Of a DNA stretch of 64,000 nucleotides, positions 59,301-64,000 are shown piece after piece. Below the pieces are notes generated by a model, which made no database searches, was not told the DNA's origin, and worked only from the letters and a program-made list of their open reading frames with translations. The position numbers were made by a program, and so were the translations under genes. Location: contig JAAOMT010000563.1 in NCBI GenBank assembly GCA_016748015.1, forward strand, positions 200,904-264,903, written 5' to 3'. The number at the start of each line of letters is the position of its first letter. The first letter of the stretch is position 1. This DNA is from Geosiphon pyriformis. Lineage: Eukaryota > Glomeromycota > Glomeromycetes > Archaeosporales > Geosiphonaceae.

Positions 59301-59950
59301 GAAACCACCAGCGACACAAACCAAAGCTAGAATGCTTGGTTTGCAAGAAGAAACTCTCGTCTATGACTGCGTGCAGTGCACTGAATGAAGACCCAAGAAA
59401 TCCCACCCACTACTATTGTAACAAAGAAAAATACAGTTACCCAGAAAGACATGGAAAATGAGATAAGAAACCGTGCCTTGCTTGTGGAGAACCATTACCA
59501 AGAGGATGCGACTGGAACAACTTACTAGGTAGAGGAGGAACGTGTGATGCAACTTGTCAATACACAATCCTCATCTGTGACTGGATAAGAGGAGGAATGC
59601 CATTCAAAGCAGCGTTCAACAGAGCGTTAAAAAGACTACAGTACTACTCACACGACGAGGATGAGTTGTACAATACCGCACAAGCCAAAGTAAGAAGAGG
59701 AACCACCAAAGAAATATGACGTTGGAAAGAGTCAGCCGAAGTAGCCGACAAAGTCACCAGCTACAATATGTTCGACCCAGTGGACGAATTCCAGGACTAC
59801 TACCAACAACTATGCCCCACTCAACAAGAGCAAGAACAATACCTCGCCCAAATCAACACTTACCTTTGCGAAAACTGTCTCATTCCGTGCCAAAATCAGT
59901 GCTGTGAAGAGTGTCAAGACGAAAGGGACTTAGAAAAAAAAATGGAAATT
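59301..59950 (+). pseudogene. Gypsy-2 cysteine-rich module
   Basis: Cys clusters in the same order as gypsy-1: CLVCKKKLSSMTAC, HYYC, CLACGEPLPRGC, CDATCQY and, after a helical stretch, CENCLIPCQNQCCEECQ. A TGA at 59459-59461 sits just before CLACG, at the position where gypsy-1 has TAG. A second TGA lies at about 59717. No named domain is recognised; the Cys spacing suggests zinc binding. Confidence 0.65.
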
Positions 59951-60490
59951 GAGAATCAGCAGTCTCAAAATCAATCAATAAATCAACAAGACTTACCTGA
60001 TGGTCCCGAGTCAGAAAAATTTATAGTCTATACCAACCTAGAACAGGTGACCAACATCCAATACTTCGACAACGGGCACTTAGGAATAATACCCGAAAGA
60101 GCCCATCCAACTGACACCGGATTCGATCTATGTTATCCGGAAGACCAATCCACAACGTTACCACCCAGGAGCATCACCAAAATCGATCTAAAAATAGCGG
60201 TTGAAATTCCACCAGGAATAATGGTTCAAATGGCGTCACGATCAAGCCTCGCGAAAAAAAGAATAAACGTTTAAAGAGGAGTAATTGACTCTGGATACAC
60301 TGGAAATTTGATGGTTTTGCTACAGAACAATTCAGAAAAGCCTTATACCATTGAATCTAAGGAAAAGATTGCACAAGCAATTTTCCTACCATTGGTAAAA
60401 ATTGGGAAATTCGTGCCAGTGGAAAATCATGAGGAATTGTCACAAACAACGAGAGGAACTTTTGGTTTTGGATCGACAGGAAAAGGAATT
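59951..60490 (+). pseudogene. Gypsy-2 dUTPase domain
   Basis: All five motifs of trimeric dUTPases are visible: I HPTDTGFDL, II ASRSSLAKKRI, III GVIDSGYTGNLMVLL with the catalytic-site Asp and substrate-binding Tyr, IV KIAQAIFLPL, V RGTFGFGSTG (60452-60481). A TAA at 60272-60274 between motifs II and III is the only stop inside the domain. It lies between the cysteine-rich module and RT. Compared with gypsy-1 the catalytic core is better preserved. Confidence 0.87.
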
Positions 60491-62308
60491 AAAGCGAATT
60501 TTGCTGAAACAATAGAGGAAAAAGGCAAAGTAATTAAAAATGAGCAGTCCATCATGCTCTTACCATATGAAAAATCAGAAATAAGAATAAAAAGGACAAT
60601 TAAAGAAAAAGACCTAATATTTGAGCCCTACCCAAAAACTTGCTAACAGTTTCTTATAGGACTTACTAACCTTTTTATTCCAGCTGATAAAGCTCAATGG
60701 ATAAAAATTCCTATCGCAAACACTACAGAAAAACCCGTCTACATTTTGGAAGATACCATTATTGGATACCTTGGAACGGAGCTAGAAAACGTGTCAACAC
60801 CACAAGAAATTCTAAATTTTCCAGAAATTGCCCTCTACTGTGAACTCACTTCAATAAATTGGCAACAACTGTTAGAATGTTATCAATTTACGCCAGAAAA
60901 ATTGGCCAAATTAAACATTGGAACAATGGATCCTGACCAACAGTGACAATTAAAAGCATTAATTTTAAAATACTCTGATATATTTTCAAGAAATGGCGAA
61001 TTTGGAAAAACCAACTTGGTTCAACACCAAATCCCCACTGGAGACGCCAGACCTGAAAAACAATGCACTTACCATGTCCCACCAATGGAGCATAATTTTA
61101 TCAGAGAAGAAGTCCAAAGCATGTTGGAAAAAGAAATAATACAACCATCAATGAACCCATAGTCCTTACCAGTTGTTTTAGTAAGAAAAAAGAATGGAAA
61201 AATTAGATTTTGCATCGACTATCGCAAACTAAACAGCAAAACAACCAAAGACTTATACCCAATACTGTTAATTGACAAAATTTTCGACGTTTTTGGAGGA
61301 GCAAAATGGTTTTCTACACTGGATTTGACCAGTGGGTACTGGCAAGTGGAAATGGACCCAAAAGACAGGCATAAAACAGCATTTACAACACAAAATGGCA
61401 ATTATGAGTTCAATGTAATGCCATTTGAATTAACAAACACTCCTGCGACATTCCAAAGACTAATGGACGTAATTTACTCCGGAATCCTGTGGCAATCCGT
61501 TGTTGTCTACTTGGATGATACAAATGTTTTCTCGTCAAAATCTACAGATCATCTCCAACATTTACAACAAGTTTTTGAGAGATTGAGACACACTGGACTT
61601 AAACTAAATCTAGAAAAATGTTTTTTTGGGAAAAATGAGCTAGCATTTTTAGGACATGTAGTTGGAAAAGATGGAATAAAACCAGATCCATCAAAAATAG
61701 ACAAAGTAAAAAATTTTCCAGTACCTCAAAACGTTTCAGAAGTTAGAAGCTTTTTAGGACTTGCATCTTACTACCGCCGCTTTGTAGAAAACTTTTCAAA
61801 CATTGTCAAACCTCTTAATTACCTACTATCTAAAAATGTGAAGTTTGAATGGACTGAAGCATAACAAAAAGCTTTTGAGTACCTTAGACAAAAGCTCATT
61901 GAATCACCAATAATAATCTATCCGAATTTCAACAAGAAATTCATTTTGGCCACAGATGCCTCTGGAACTGGACTTGGAGCCATTCTGTTACAAAAAGATG
62001 ATAATGGAAGAGAACGTGTAATCGCTTATGCCAGCAAAAGTTTCAGTACAGCAGAACAAAACTACGCAGCACATGAACTTGAATGCTTAGTCTGGAGTTG
62101 TGTTCACTTTGACACATATTTACGGTACCAACCCTTTGAAATTACAACAGATCATAGAGGTCTGGTCTGGTTAAATAACAAGAAAGCGCTAAAAGGAAAA
62201 TACGTCAGATGGTCACAAACGTTAGCATCATACGATTATATTATCAAATACAAAGAAGGTACCAAAAATGCTAATGCCGACTGTTTGTCAAGAATGAGAC
62301 ACACATAA
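60491..62308 (+). pseudogene. Gypsy-2 linker, reverse transcriptase and RNase H
   Basis: A beta-rich linker (60491-60946) is followed by RT from about 61000: TNLVQHQIPTGDARP, FCIDYRKLNSKTTKD, STLDLTSGYWQVEMDP, then YLDD at 61508-61519 and FLGLASYYRRFVENF. RNase H has ATDASGTGLGAIL (Asp), AAHELEC (Glu), TTDHRGLVWL (Asp) and NADCLSRM. Stops at 60646, 60946, 61160 and 61864 are mostly one transition from a sense codon (for example TAG in NP-stop-SLPVV where Trp is expected). Confidence 0.85.
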
Positions 62309-63252
62309 AAATCATCAACCCACCCACCACAATAACAATAAACAACCACCTTTACAAAAACCTCAGCCAATACTTGGAAACACTACAAATAGACAAAAAA
62401 ATACCAGTAAAAGAGCTAATTAAGCTCCAAAAATTAGCAAAACACTATTTCATCCAAAATCACATACTTTATTACCAGAATCGACAAAATCCAAATAATT
62501 CATTAAAAGTTATAACCACGGATGAAAAAGAAACTATCTTATTTAACATGCACTCAGATATTCATTCAGGCCACTTTGGAAAAACAGCAACCATCTAACG
62601 TGCAACTAGCCATTACTATTGGCCAAAAATGAGTTCAGACATAATCCAATACATAAGAAATTATGACCTATGCCAACGAAGAGGAGGAGCAAAAACAACG
62701 GAATTATTAAGACCAATAAAAGTTGGACAGCCATTTGACAGAATTGGAATTGATTTAGTTGGACCCTTACCAATAACAACAAGAAACAACCGTTATATTG
62801 CAGTAGCCATGGACTATCTCACCAAATGGCCAGAAGCTAGAGCTATTAAAACAGCTGATGATATTTCTGTAGCTCAATTCGTACATGAAGACTTAATTTG
62901 CCAATATTGATGTCCACAAGAATTGCTATCAGATCAAGGCACACACTTTGTAAACAGCACCTTAAAAGAACTTAGCCAAAAATTTGGAATTATGCGACCA
63001 CTGTCATCACCATACCACCCTCAAACAAATGGATTAGTTGAAAGATTTAATCGCACATTATGCGAATCACTGGTGAAAATTAGTAACAAACATGAAAAAG
63101 AATGGGATTTGTTCATACCAGCAGTACTACTAGCATATAGAACAGTAAAACAAGATACTACACAATTCACACCGTTTGAACTAGTTTATGGAAAAAAGCC
63201 ACATTACCCATTGAACTTACTATCTCAACTTATTCAAGTGACACTATCATGG
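62309..63252 (+). pseudogene. Gypsy-2 integrase, truncated
   Basis: Zinc-binding N-terminus (HSDIHSGHFG, later LCQRRGG with the first Cys of the pair apparently read in NYDLCQRR), then the core: FDRIGIDLVGPL and MDYLTKWPEARA (Asp), LLSDQGTHFVN (Asp), PYHPQTNGLVERFNRTL (Glu). It is in a different frame from RNase H. TAA at 62598 and TGA at 62910 interrupt it; the latter falls where gypsy-1 has Arg, fitting CGA to TGA. The protein ends abruptly after YGKKPHYPLN... because an inverted LTR begins at about 63253. Confidence 0.82.
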
Positions 63253-64000
63253 TATTATGGGATTGTTTTCTTGTTATATTTAATTACTGATATCCCACTT
63301 TAATTGCAATCAGTCTTTCGTGAGTTCCTCAATTCTATTTGTGTAATAATATCACTGTTACACTGAAGACTTTCTTTTTACTGTTGCAATGTAAGTTATT
63401 CTTTAATTCTTGATTGTTGTGTGTGTTTATGTACTCCTTCTCAGAGGCTGAACTGAAATCTACCCACTGTCTGGGGTCTTTTCTGAGGCTATCCTTGCAA
63501 TTGCCTGATGTGTTTCTCTAATCTAGAAACACAGAATGTTAATGATCTTTAGCACTTTTCTAATTCTCACAATAAAGCTTTTATCAATTAGTAACAACGT
63601 GAATAATCTTGATCAAGGATTATTCTTCCAAGGGATTCAGTTGATGAATGATAGTTTCATTCAATAAATAATACAAGTAAGTTTCTTAATACTTTGGGTT
63701 GTGATAGTTCTGTTTTAAATATTTTTTTTCATTTTTTTTTGATTTTTAAAGGTTTCTTGAGATATTTAATTTGAAAGTATGATTTAAAGTGGAGTTTGTT
63801 GGATAAAAATTGGATCTGTTGCTTGATAAGTTATGATTTTATTACTTGATTGATTATTTCCCAATATTAAAACTACTGTATATATATATGTTTGTAGTTC
63901 TACAAGAAAATACTTTCTTTTTGATATTTCAACCTGGTGTTTGCTGCTATCACCAGTTGGTGTTGGCTGCTATTGTAAACTGGTGCTTGCCACTATTGCG
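63253..64000 (-). mobile_element. Inverted LTR-B, running off the window
   Basis: The reverse complement of the gypsy-2 5' LTR, starting with a slightly altered end (TATTATGGGATTG for TGTTACAGGATGG) and continuing to within about 100 bp of the LTR's other end. The 23-bp repeats are at 63928-63996. As the left boundary of a minus-strand element this is either a solo LTR or the downstream LTR of a second copy lying beyond the window. Confidence 0.83.

Larger units (their letters stand above)
55677..63252 (+). mobile_element. Gypsy-2: LTR retrotransposon with dUTPase, truncated
   Basis: A plus-strand relative of gypsy-1 with the same unusual gene order: LTR, primer-binding site, gag, protease, cysteine-rich module, dUTPase, RT, RNase H, integrase. 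Gag through RNase H is a single frame (codons starting at positions congruent to 2 modulo 3) interrupted by about a dozen stops. Integrase is in another frame after an indel near 62300. The right end is lost: integrase runs into an LTR of the same family in inverse orientation at about 63253. No terminal ORF or polypurine tract is present. Confidence 0.88.

Overview
The window looks like a transposon-rich stretch of a fungal nuclear genome, most likely an arbuscular-mycorrhizal fungus (Glomeromycotina). The reasons are very high A+T with long deserts, two host genes with many 60-95 bp GT-AG introns, and non-LTR retrotransposon proteins of a type I associate with that group. The organism is an inference; the rest is read from the sequence.

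Host genes sit in one island at about 5.4-11.4 kb: a tRNA-Gln(UUG), a ten-exon Mediator subunit gene (MED27-like, minus strand) and a divergently oriented ten-exon ribosome-biogenesis WD40 gene (PWP1-like, plus strand). I rebuilt both exon by exon; every reading phase closes.

Almost everything else is mobile DNA in several layers. LINE-A, a non-LTR element with ORF1, endonuclease, RT and RNase H, has a near-complete copy at 12.44-29.44 kb, a second decayed full-length copy at 35.83-42.58 kb (minus), a fragment at the left edge and a short 3' fragment at 34.94 kb. LINE-B is a half-LINE that keeps ORF1 and a LINE-A-like 3' end but has no ORF2. It occurs four times between 44.3 and 55.7 kb. Two related Ty3/gypsy-like elements are present. 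Gypsy-1 (15.88-26.04 kb, minus) is nested in ORF2 of LINE-A. Gypsy-2 (from 55.68 kb, plus) is nested in a LINE-B and cut off at 63.25 kb by an oppositely oriented LTR of its own family. Both carry an unusual pol: protease, a cysteine-rich module, a dUTPase domain, then RT, RNase H and integrase. A third LTR family (LTR-C) is present as four solo LTRs at increasing stages of decay.

A common theme is change toward A+T. The premature stops examined are mostly explained by single C-to-T or G-to-A transitions at Trp, Gln or Arg codons. Three of four LINE zinc knuckles have lost ligands to Tyr. The apparent deserts contain recognisable ghosts of the same LTR and LINE families. This fits a RIP-like process or methylation-driven deamination acting on repeats while the host gene island is spared. 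One 20-N assembly gap lies inside a gypsy-1 LTR and is flanked by an apparently artefactual duplication.
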